Part shown: positions 26,613 to 34,325 of the stretch, piece by piece
How the letters are laid out: each line of letters opens with the position of its first letter
How positions within the stretch are numbered: the stretch's first letter is position 1
Source of the DNA: Bacillota bacterium
GTDB taxonomy: Bacteria; Bacillota; Clostridia; Lachnospirales; Lachnospiraceae
Direction: 5' to 3'
Assembly: GCA_023435895.1 (NCBI GenBank)
Contig: JAEZLH010000031.1
Location: forward strand, 69,045 to 133,044
Length of the DNA stretch: 64,000 bases
Made by a program: the position numbers and the translations under genes
The notes under the pieces: model-generated
Told to the model about the DNA's origin: nothing
The model's input: the letters and a program-made list of their open reading frames with translations, nothing else
Databases searched by the model: none

Positions 26613-26850
26613 GTGCGCCCAGCATGGGCGCAATCTTATGGGTTCAAGTCCCTAGCACGTCCTAGTAGTGGAAAGTGCATAGCCCAAGACAAGGGTGTCG
26701 TCCGTAAGGACGAATCTGAAGGAAGTCCGAGGGCAAATCTCTGGTCTGACGAACAGAAATCACATATAAGGCATACTTCTGTGGGTAAGGTTGCCACACA
26801 AGTCGAAACCCTATAACTACTCGAAGACAGAAGGTGTAAATGTAGATATT
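26613..26850 (+). mobile_element. 5' fragment of a group II intron
   Basis: Begins with the group II 5' consensus GTGCGCCC at 26613. It continues with domain I-like segments such as GGGTTCAAGTCCC, GAATCTGAAGGAAGTC, CTGACGAACAGAA and AAGGCATACTTCTGTGGGTA. No reverse transcriptase gene and no domain V/VI were found downstream, so only about 240 bases of the 5' part remain. A 101-codon open frame across it is the usual spurious ORF of such introns. Confidence 0.75.
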
Positions 26851-27113
26851 CTCTTAGCTAAAGTAATATCAATTGCAATAGCTGTTCTTTGCAGGCAATT
26901 TTACGACAATTTTACGAGGCAATTGTTTATGCGTTCCATAATACCTATAAATGTATAGGCTAGTGTTATTTAAAATCCATGTGGTAAAAATATGTAATAT
27001 AATGTATAATTTGTTTAGTAACTAACTCGTTATCGATGGCAATAATAAAGTGTGTAAAATAAAGTAACCATATTATGTCATTGTTTTAATATTACCAATT
27101 AGGAGGATGGTTT

Positions 27114-27365
27114 ATGATAATGCTTTGGAACAGAAAAGAAGTTTTTGTAGGAAACTCATCACAAGGATTTGATGAAGTCCGTTATAAACTTTCTATGAAT
27201 AAAGTTAAATATGATTACAAAATAGTGGATTCTACCAGTCCAAGTTATTTTGGTTCGTCTAATAGAGCAAGAACGGGTACTTTTGGTGTTAATATGGACT
27301 ATACCAAGACATATTATATTTATGTACATAAGAATGATTATGATAAGGCTAAAGCATCATTGTGA
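27114..27365 (+). CDS. small conserved clostridial protein, unknown
   Basis: 83 residues. Starts LWNRKEVFVGNSSQGFDEVR and ends YTKTYYIYVHKNDYDKAKAS, a beta-alpha-beta layout resembling DUF2007-like signal-transducing proteins; the match is from memory and weak. AGGAGG seven bases upstream of ATG 27114. Monocistronic with its own terminator. Confidence 0.65.
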   Translation: MIMLWNRKEVFVGNSSQGFDEVRYKLSMNKVKYDYKIVDSTSPSYFGSSNRARTGTFGVNMDYTKTYYIYVHKNDYDKAKASL

Positions 27366-27408
27366 TATTAATCAAATATGCTTTATAGTGAGGCGAATTT
27401 AAATAAAA

Positions 27409-27438
27409 TTTAGCAGGGCACTTAGCTCTGCTAAATTA
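27409..27438 (+). terminator. terminator of the 83-residue gene
   Basis: TTTAGCAG / CTGCTAAA stem with an 11-base loop followed by TTATTAT; a weak U-run. Confidence 0.6.
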
Positions 27439-27606
27439 TTATCAATGTTCAACTATTATTTGTGATAGAGCCAAACAAATAAAAAGCCAGCCATCCATTC
27501 ATAATTGCAATTTTGCTATGAAGACGGTAATAAGGGATGGAAGAGTAGTCATTGTGAGGTTGGATTGTAACTGGGGATAAGATTATTCTTTTGGAATGGA
27601 GGTAGA

Positions 27607-27879
27607 ATGGGAGAAGTGTTGGAATGCCGTTCAGGATGCGGTGCTTGCTGTATTGCTCCGTCCATCTCATCAGCAATTCCCGGAATGCCGGGAGGAAAGC
27701 CTGCGGGGGTGCGATGTATTCAGCTTACCGAGGATAATCGTTGCAAAATATTTTCCTCATCCTTAAGACCAAAAGTATGTGGCAGTTTAAAGCCCTCCAT
27801 GCAGATGTGCGGAGCTAGTGCGCAGGAGGCAATGAATTATCTTGATTATTTGGAGAAGGAAACATCGGCTGGAGAATAG
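27607..27879 (+). CDS. YkgJ-family cysteine-cluster protein
   Basis: 90 residues with the CxxGCGACCIAPSI N-terminus, then GVRCIQLTEDNRCKIF and PKVCGSLKP. The conserved cysteines probably bind zinc or an Fe-S cluster. The function of the family is not established. GGAGG at 27599 supports ATG 27607. Confidence 0.8.
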   Translation: MGEVLECRSGCGACCIAPSISSAIPGMPGGKPAGVRCIQLTEDNRCKIFSSSLRPKVCGSLKPSMQMCGASAQEAMNYLDYLEKETSAGE

Positions 27880-28038
27880 TGTTAAAGGCATCAGGACTAA
27901 TTTTACAAGGTGGTAATTGCCGCATTGGAACAATTCACCTTTTTCTCAATCAGTGTAAATTGTTTAGGAATCTGGCTTGAGAGGGCATTTTGATATTCGT
28001 ATTACACTTAGATAAAGGTGGATGACAGCAACTAATAT

Positions 28039-28104
28039 GGGTGCCACAAATAAATTTCACAGGACGGAAAACTTGTGAATTTATTTTTGTGGCACCCGTT
28101 TTTT
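28039..28104. terminator. long imperfect hairpin with U-run
   Basis: GGGTGCCACAAATAAATTTC on the left pairs with GAATTTATTTTTGTGGCACC on the right with small bulges, followed by GTTTTTT. Lies between convergent genes (27607 forward, 28407 reverse) and could act in both directions. Confidence 0.75.
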
Positions 28105-28176
28105 GTAGACAATATCATTTATTGCTTATTTCTTATTCGAATTATGATAATGTTATTTGTATCGTCAAGTCTATAC

Positions 28177-28331
28177 GTATCATCCTTTGTAATTCATGTT
28201 GTCAAATTACCGTTCCGTATCATCCTTTACAATACATATTGTCATTTACTGTTCTGTATCATCCTTTGCAATTCATGTTGTCATTTACAATTCGTATCGT
28301 CATTTGCAATTCATGAGGTCATAAACTATTC
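28177..28331. repeat. four tandem imperfect 38-40 bp repeats
   Basis: Units start with GTATCATC or GTATCGTC at 28177, 28217, 28256 and 28294, each followed by CTTTG/ATTTG, an AATTCATG core and GTCA. Spacing 40, 39, 38 bp. They lie after the convergent terminator and immediately before the 3' end of the REC-HDOD gene. An open frame through them is compositional only. Confidence 0.75.
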
Positions 28332-28406
28332 ATATCACGTTATTATTTGGATCGACATTTCATATTCATATCATAACCAACAAATCGTATCTACGTCCAA
28401 TACAGT

Positions 28407-29573
28407 TTACTCACCCACACGAATCGGCTTTTTTAAAAGTCTTGCCAAATGCTTTTCAAATTCCTCGTTGGTAACACCGATGCATTTAAATACTTCGGGA
28501 GAGATTGCTTCCATATGGTCGCACCCGAGGATTTTCCAGGCATAGGCTTGTGCAATATGAACACCGGCAACTAATTCCTTGTGAATGATATTTTCATTCA
28601 ACGGATCATGATGATAATAAGCTACTTCGTAAATCGTATAGGGGAGATCCCAATGGCTGAGAACATGAGCACCAATCTCCTGATGCAACATATTATCTGC
28701 CTGTTCTAATTTGTGATAATCCTCGATGGTATGAGCCATTCCATCGGTATATTCCTCGTCCTTCGCTAGTAGAATTAAACCCAGGTTATGCATCAGCCCG
28801 GCAAACATGGCAGCTTCCGGGGGTTGTTTATGAAGGAATACTTCAAATAGGAATAAAGTTAGTTTATTGGTCAAGTATGCGTGCTCCATCAAAAGGGTGG
28901 GAGCCTTAGTGGTTTGCTCCACCATAATGGAATCAACGAGGATACTCCAACGAACGAAGCTCTTTAAGTTTAGTAATCCAATATAAATGGCTGCCTGTTT
29001 CACTTTATTAGGCATTGCACCAAATACAGCATGTTCCGCTACCTGGAGCAAAAGCTCGGATACATCAGGATCATTTTCAATAGCTTCAATCAGACCGTCC
29101 ATATCCTCCGCTTCAATCAAATCAATTAAGCGAATGCTTTTTCCAGGTATGGAGATGGGAGCGCCGTATTTATCGCATTTTTCTGAAAATGCATTTTCAT
29201 TTAAGGTATCCTCCACCGCAAAGATATTGTTAATGTAGTGAAGGAAATTCGTATTATTCCAAGGCTTAAAGATATAAAGCTTAGCGATATTATGCAAAAT
29301 CGCACGGAACATCGGTTTTTCATCCGCATAACCACTTAATATAATTCGTATGGTTCTTGGATACTGCTCTTTGATATTACTTAATAATTTATATCCGTCA
29401 TATAAGGGCATCCTCATATCACTGATTACCATATCGACTTGATTACCCTCCATCAACTTGGTGGCGTCTGCACTATTTTCCGCAGTGAGTATCTCGTAAT
29501 CAGAATCGATGAACATTCTCTGTAATGCCTTTAAAATTTGTACTTCATCATCTACAATTAAAATCTTTTTCAT
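28407..29573 (-). CDS. response regulator with HDOD output domain
   Basis: 388 residues from ATG 29573. Receiver domain at 1-120: acidic pair DDE, phospho-acceptor Asp in MVISDMRMP, the Ser position LSGYADE and Lys in FKPWNN. HDOD domain (~135-380) with HDOD-typical HAYLTNKLTLFLFE and GLMHNLGLILLAKD; the metal-binding HD pair of true phosphohydrolases is not intact. It follows the REC-kinase gene on the same strand after 128 bases and is its likely partner. Output is probably protein interaction or signalling. Confidence 0.88.
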   Translation of the reverse strand: MKKILIVDDEVQILKALQRMFIDSDYEILTAENSADATKLMEGNQVDMVISDMRMPLYDGYKLLSNIKEQYPRTIRIILSGYADEKPMFRAILHNIAKLYIFKPWNNTNFLHYINNIFAVEDTLNENAFSEKCDKYGAPISIPGKSIRLIDLIEAEDMDGLIEAIENDPDVSELLLQVAEHAVFGAMPNKVKQAAIYIGLLNLKSFVRWSILVDSIMVEQTTKAPTLLMEHAYLTNKLTLFLFEVFLHKQPPEAAMFAGLMHNLGLILLAKDEEYTDGMAHTIEDYHKLEQADNMLHQEIGAHVLSHWDLPYTIYEVAYYHHDPLNENIIHKELVAGVHIAQAYAWKILGCDHMEAISPEVFKCIGVTNEEFEKHLARLLKKPIRVGE

Positions 29574-29701
29574 TTTCCCTACATCCTTTCGTTTCAACAG
29601 ATATTATTATCAGTATCAATGCAGGTATTCATAAATCCTTTAAATTAACTTATGGATTTAAGCATATTAATACCGAATTATCTTTTGGTGGCATAGCAGG
29701 A

Positions 29702-30988
29702 TTAATTTGTAGCGATAATTGGTAACGTAATAACAAATGTAGTTCCCTTCCCAATTTCACTCTTTACATCAAAGCTTCCGTTGTGCTTATTTACAATGAT
29801 ATCATAGGATATACTTAGCCCCAGACCGGTACCCTGTCCGATTTCTTTCGTAGTAAAAAACGGTTCAAAAATCTTATGGAGATGTTCTTTGGAAATTCCG
29901 GGACCGTCGTCTGTGAATTCGATGATTACCTTATCATTTTGGCATCTCGCCCGAATCAGTATGGAGCCCAGAAAATTTTTGTTTTGTGATTTAATTGCTT
30001 GGATGGCATTCAGAATAATATTGACAAATACCTGACCAATCTGAATTCGATTGCAGTAGAGTTTAATATCCTCCGGCACATCCAGTTTTATGATTGCTAC
30101 ATATTTCACTTCATTCTTAATGATTAAGAGAACCTGTTGAAGCAATTCCAGTAATATGTTTGTATCTCGTTCATCATCCTTAGATGTTCTGGCATACACC
30201 CTAAGGGACTGAACAATGTCAGTGATACGTTTCATGCCTCCTGATAAATCAGTAAATATATTTTCCAGGTCACCCACAATGAAATCCAATTTCAATTCCT
30301 TATATTTGTCCTGTAATTCCGTGATGGCTCTGCAATCCACGCAGGAGAAGGCTTCACTGTTGATTTCCATATTAAAAAAATCCATGTATTCTTTCATTCT
30401 TACATAATATTTTTTTAAAATATCAAAATTGCTACTGATATATCCCATTGGGTTATTGATCTCATGTGCAATACCTGCCGCTAGCTGTCCGATTGCTGCC
30501 ATCTTTTCTGCTTGTACCAGACTAAACTTTGCTTCGGTAAGCTCGGCGTTCATAATCTTTAGTTCTTCATTTTGCTTCTTGGTTACTTCAAGCAGGGATT
30601 TTAAGTTCGTAGATTTGTTTTTTGCATCGATGGCTACCTTTAGCCGGGAGTGAAGTTCAGCAGTGTTGAAGGGTTTATTAATATAATCAAATGCCCCCAA
30701 ATCGAAGCATTTTTTATAAACCTCCATGTCAATCAAGGAAGTCAGCATGATGATAGGCATGTCATCGTATTTGCTGTCAGAACGGAATAACTCCAGTAAG
30801 TCAAAGCCGGTGATGGCAGGCATCATGACATCCGTAATCAGAATGTCAACATGGTATTGATCCACAATGCTTTTGGCCTGTCTTGAGTCATCACATAAAT
30901 AAATTTGAGTGATTTCCGGCATGTCCTCTAAATTACGTTTCACGGAAGATAAGTTAAAATGACTGTCATCCACAACAAGAATTTTCAT
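29702..30988 (-). CDS. receiver-histidine kinase hybrid
   Basis: 428 residues: receiver at 1-120 (ILVVDDSHF, Asp in ILITDVMMP, KPFNTAELH), then a coiled-coil linker and the H-box AAGIAHEINNPMGYISSN. The HATPase_c domain follows, with NILLELLQQVL, FVNIILNAIQAI (N-box), FTDDGPGISK (G1) and GTGLGLSISYDII (G2). Soluble, no membrane segment. An N-terminal receiver on a kinase suggests control by another signal. Site GGAGGA five bases upstream of ATG 30988. Confidence 0.92.
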   Translation of the reverse strand: MKILVVDDSHFNLSSVKRNLEDMPEITQIYLCDDSRQAKSIVDQYHVDILITDVMMPAITGFDLLELFRSDSKYDDMPIIMLTSLIDMEVYKKCFDLGAFDYINKPFNTAELHSRLKVAIDAKNKSTNLKSLLEVTKKQNEELKIMNAELTEAKFSLVQAEKMAAIGQLAAGIAHEINNPMGYISSNFDILKKYYVRMKEYMDFFNMEINSEAFSCVDCRAITELQDKYKELKLDFIVGDLENIFTDLSGGMKRITDIVQSLRVYARTSKDDERDTNILLELLQQVLLIIKNEVKYVAIIKLDVPEDIKLYCNRIQIGQVFVNIILNAIQAIKSQNKNFLGSILIRARCQNDKVIIEFTDDGPGISKEHLHKIFEPFFTTKEIGQGTGLGLSISYDIIVNKHNGSFDVKSEIGKGTTFVITLPIIATN

Positions 30989-31027
30989 GACTATCCTCCA
31001 ATTAGAATGGATAATATTTACTTAGTT

Positions 31028-31056
31028 ATTATAACATTGGAGTGATTTTATTTCAA
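31028..31056 (-). promoter_or_regulatory. promoter of the kinase operon
   Basis: Minus strand: TTGAAA (31056-31051), 17 bp, TATAAT (31033-31028), 40 bases upstream of the kinase start. Confidence 0.75.
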
Positions 31057-31420
31057 TTACAATGTTAATATATGACAAGGACGATATTGCAGATAAATTT
31101 ATAAATCTAATTCCTGACTATAATATGATATCATGGGTTTAACCCGAGTAATATCCAAACTTCAAAAAAGATTTTTCTCACAATATATCACTATGAAAGC
31201 ATTTTGGGCAGAGTTCATTGTTTATATGCATAAAAAAATCACCTAACATTAGACCATTAACAACACAGTGTCGGTATGGTAAAGTTAAGAGTAGTTGGTG
31301 TTGTAATAAAGGAAAATTAAGAAGCCTATGTGAGTTTCATATAGCGAAAATTTTATATTAATAGCAAGAATGATGAACGGGTTTCCTAGTAAAAAATAAT
31401 CATATCATGGAGGGTTACAT
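31057..31420. other. intergenic stretch without recognised feature
   Basis: Between divergent transcription units. It contains a short GGGTTTAACCC dyad near 31135 and the ribosome site GGAGGG at 31409 of the next gene. No convincing promoter boxes for the glycosidase gene and no RNA element were seen. Confidence 0.4.
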
Positions 31421-33535
31421 ATGAGTTCGGTATCGTTATTAAAGCAATATCAAATGGGAGATATGATCGCACGATATTATCTGGATGATGACACAAAGAA
31501 CGTGGAGCTAATGCTATTACCAGAAAATATAGAGACGCTTTCTTGGGAAGAGAAAAATCAAGTGGTTGACTCCCTGGTTCAGTTAAAACTGACTGGGGAT
31601 ACTTACCTTGGAGGATATGCAGGGGGAGGAACCATGAGGATGGGGGAATCTACCACCGCCCTTCAATATGTCCGTCAGGAAGAATTGGTTCAAACAGAAA
31701 GAACAGTAATTAGAACAGTACTTAAGGATTCAAGAGACTATGAGGTGATACATTCCTTGTATTATTATCTTGGAGAGAAAAGTGTTGAGATAAACGTTGA
31801 GTTTATCAATCATAGTAAAGAGACTGTTACAATGGAGATGATTTCGAGTTTCTCGTTAGGTGGAATCACTCCCTTTACGAAAGGAGATGCACATGACACT
31901 CTAAAGGTACATAGAATTCGAAGTGTTTGGAGTATGGAAGGGCGTCTAGAAAACAAGACAGTAGAAGAACTTCAGTTGGAACCATCCTGGGCAGGTCACG
32001 CCGTTCGCTCCGAACGCTTTGGACAGGTGGGTTCCATGGCGGTGAATCATTATTTTCCCTGGCTAGTGGTTGAGGACAGCCAAAATGATATATTCTGGGG
32101 AGTACAGCTTGCTCATAATGCCTCCTGGCAAATGGAACTCTTTCGAAAGGATGATGGGTTATCCATATCAGGTGGCTTAGCAGACCGTGAATTCGGTCAT
32201 TGGATGAAGGTGGTGGCTCCTGGTGAGAGCTTTATAACCCCAACTGCAATCTTATCTGTTTGCAGGGGACAAGGAGTTGATCATATTGCTCAGAGGCTAA
32301 CCTCCTCTGGAAAGCGATTCTTTAAGGCAGCACCAGAATGTGAGCAGGATTTACCCATTATCTTTAATGAGTACTGCACTACCTGGGGATCACCTTCCCA
32401 TCAGAATATCAGCGAGATTTTAGAGGTAATTCAAAATAAAGGCATCAGCTATTTTGTCATAGACTGTGGATGGTATAAGGAAGAGGGAATACCTTGGGAT
32501 ATAGCCATGGGTGATTATCAGGTTTCTCAAGAATTATTTCCGTTAGGACTTGAGAAGACGGTGGAGGCCATTAAAGATAAGGGAATGAAGCCGGGTTTAT
32601 GGTTCGAAATTGAGAATGTGGGCTCAGCCTCCAGAGCTTATCAAATGGAAGAACATTTACTAAAGAGGGATGGTAAGGTGCTTACCACCACCATGAGGCG
32701 TTTTTGGGATATGAGAGATCCATGGGTAAAGGAATATCTCACGGAGAAGGTGATTAAAACGCTTCAAACCTACGGCTTTGAATATATGAAGATTGATTAT
32801 AATGATACCATAGGTCTTGGCTGTGATGGAGAGGAATCAATCGGAGAAGGACTGCGCCGCAATATGGAAGAAGCATATGGCTTTATTGAAAAAGTAAAGC
32901 AGGAAGTACCGGACATTGTACTGGAAAATTGCGCTTCCGGCGGTCATAGGCTGGAGCCTTTGATGATGAGAACCTGCAGTATGGCATCCTTCTCGGATGC
33001 TCATGAATGTGTGGAAATCCCTATCATAGCTGCTAATCTCCACCGAGTAATTCTGCCAAGTCAGAGCCAGATCTGGGCGGTGCTTCGCCAAGAGGATGAT
33101 TTGAAGCGGATTGCCTATTCTATTGCGAATACCTTCCTTGGCAGGATGTGTTTATCCGGTGATGTGAATCAACTGAGCAAGGAGGCTTGGAAGCTGGTAG
33201 ATGGAGGAATTCAGTTCTATAGGAAGATTGCCCCGATTATTAAGGACGGATATAGTCATTGGTTTGGCAATGACATTTCAAGTTATCGTAATCCAAAGGG
33301 GTGGCAGGGCATTATTAGGATAGGAGATTGTGGTGACGGTTACGCTGTGATCCATACCTTTCACGAGAAGCCCACAACTGAGTGCGTTCTTGAGCTTGAG
33401 GGTCTAGCTGGTTATATAATTTCTGATATCTATTCGGACACTAACGTAGATATTAGATTAGACGGTGATCAATTAATCTATAAGCCAGAGGAAAGCTTGA
33501 AAGCGGTTGCGGTTTATCTGAAAAAGCTGAATTAG
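31421..33535 (+). CDS. GH36 alpha-galactosidase or alpha-N-acetylgalactosaminidase
   Basis: 704 residues, no signal peptide. N-terminal beta-sandwich (~1-290), then the TIM barrel with VIDCGWYKEEG and GMKPGLWFEIENVG, nucleophile Asp459 (MKIDYNDT) and acid/base Asp526 (MASFSDAHE), then a C-terminal sandwich. The KIDYN form rather than KWDMN occurs in a GH36 subgroup that includes alpha-N-acetylgalactosaminidases, so the sugar specificity is open. Acts intracellularly; monocistronic. Confidence 0.87.
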   Translation: MSSVSLLKQYQMGDMIARYYLDDDTKNVELMLLPENIETLSWEEKNQVVDSLVQLKLTGDTYLGGYAGGGTMRMGESTTALQYVRQEELVQTERTVIRTVLKDSRDYEVIHSLYYYLGEKSVEINVEFINHSKETVTMEMISSFSLGGITPFTKGDAHDTLKVHRIRSVWSMEGRLENKTVEELQLEPSWAGHAVRSERFGQVGSMAVNHYFPWLVVEDSQNDIFWGVQLAHNASWQMELFRKDDGLSISGGLADREFGHWMKVVAPGESFITPTAILSVCRGQGVDHIAQRLTSSGKRFFKAAPECEQDLPIIFNEYCTTWGSPSHQNISEILEVIQNKGISYFVIDCGWYKEEGIPWDIAMGDYQVSQELFPLGLEKTVEAIKDKGMKPGLWFEIENVGSASRAYQMEEHLLKRDGKVLTTTMRRFWDMRDPWVKEYLTEKVIKTLQTYGFEYMKIDYNDTIGLGCDGEESIGEGLRRNMEEAYGFIEKVKQEVPDIVLENCASGGHRLEPLMMRTCSMASFSDAHECVEIPIIAANLHRVILPSQSQIWAVLRQEDDLKRIAYSIANTFLGRMCLSGDVNQLSKEAWKLVDGGIQFYRKIAPIIKDGYSHWFGNDISSYRNPKGWQGIIRIGDCGDGYAVIHTFHEKPTTECVLELEGLAGYIISDIYSDTNVDIRLDGDQLIYKPEESLKAVAVYLKKLN

Positions 33536-33659
33536 TAAGTAAATAACAAGTCTTTAGGTAAGCTAAAAGACTTTAAAAGAAAGAAAATTCCTCTTCCTCT
33601 TGGTTAGAAGCTCATGATGAAACAATGTTTCATTTATCGATTCTTATGATGGTGAAAGG

Positions 33660-33699
33660 AGCTGTCGCCAACTAACATTGAGTTAGTTGGACGACAGCT
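33660..33699 (+). terminator. hairpin after the GH36 gene
   Basis: AGCTGTCG-CCAACTAA pairs with TTAGTTGG-CGACAGCT (one bulged A), 7-base loop. The tail ACCTTATTATAT is only weakly U-rich. A second smaller hairpin (AAGTCTTT/AAAGACTT) lies near 33548. Confidence 0.7.
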
Positions 33700-33849
33700 A
33701 CCTTATTATATCCTCCCTGCAATCATCATTGCTCTCAGCTCCTCCCAAAAATTAATTGCAATAATTAGTCATAACTTCACAGTTTCTTTATAGTATCATA
33801 TATGGGCGAAGTTTAACGATATGTTTTGATCGCTTACCCCATAATTGAT

Positions 33850-33866
33850 TTGTGACTATGTCACAA
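33850..33866. promoter_or_regulatory. perfect palindrome TTGTGAC-TAT-GTCACAA
   Basis: Seven-base arms with a 3-base centre, 28 bp upstream of the -35 box of the arsR-type gene: the typical position of a CRP/FNR-family activator site (half-site TGTGA/TCACA, though with 5 rather than 6 bases between). A Rex-type site is another option. Confidence 0.6.
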
Positions 33867-33894
33867 GGATTGACAAATAATTAACCATTCCTCG

Positions 33895-33934
33895 TTGACA
33901 AATATAACACTATATCGTAATATATGAATATAGT
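33895..33934 (+). promoter_or_regulatory. promoter and ArsR-type operator
   Basis: TTGACA (33895-33900), 17 bp, TAATAT (33918-33923): near consensus. ACTATAT (33909-33915) and ATATAGT (33928-33934) form an inverted repeat around the -10 box, and ATATnGTAATAT occurs twice in tandem. This fits autorepression by the adjacent ArsR protein. Confidence 0.75.
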
Positions 33935-33974
33935 AATATAAATAATAATTTAACATACAATGAACGGAGAGATC

Positions 33975-34268
33975 ATGGATACCAACTACAGGAATTACAA
34001 CGAGAGCGTAGAACTGCTGAAAATGATCGCACATCCCATCAGGCTTTGCATTATAAGGGGATTGTTGAATAAGGGTGAATGCAATGTATCCTATATGCAG
34101 TCCTGTTTGGGAGCACCCCAATCAACAATTTCACAGCATCTTCAAAAGCTTCGAATGGCAGGAATTATTGAAGGCAGAAGAAATGGACTTGAGATCTATT
34201 ATCAGGTTACCAGTGAAAAAGTGAAAGAAATTATCGAGGTACTATTTCCGGAGGATTGCAAGCAATAG
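33975..34268 (+). CDS. ArsR-family regulator, probable persulfide/thiol sensor
   Basis: 97 residues from ATG 33975 (GGAGAG six bases upstream; ATG 33960 precedes the site). Winged helix: LLKMIAHPIRLCIIRGLLNK, recognition region APQSTISQHLQKLRMAGIIE, wing RRNGLEIYYQ. Three cysteines (RLCII, GECNVSYMQSC) could sense thiols. The next gene, 57 bases on, is a persulfide/CoA-disulfide reductase, so sulfur sensing as in SqrR/BigR/CstR-like proteins is a reasonable inference; arsenic is less likely. Confidence 0.85.
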   Translation: MDTNYRNYNESVELLKMIAHPIRLCIIRGLLNKGECNVSYMQSCLGAPQSTISQHLQKLRMAGIIEGRRNGLEIYYQVTSEKVKEIIEVLFPEDCKQ

Positions 34269-34325
34269 TAATTATTTATAATTTGCAATTACAATCAGAA
34301 TTCATATTATAAAGGAGCGAAAAGT

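Noticed and set aside
26511..26816. 101-codon open frame over the intron fragment
   Set aside because: It spans a terminator hairpin and the group II intron 5' region; it is the usual non-coding open frame of such introns and lacks a ribosome site.
28177..28331. CRISPR-like repeat array
   Set aside because: Units are contiguous and imperfect with no unique spacers, and no cas genes are nearby.
28075..28545. 156-codon forward open frame
   Set aside because: It lies over the tandem repeats and antisense to the REC-HDOD gene; composition is repeat-driven.
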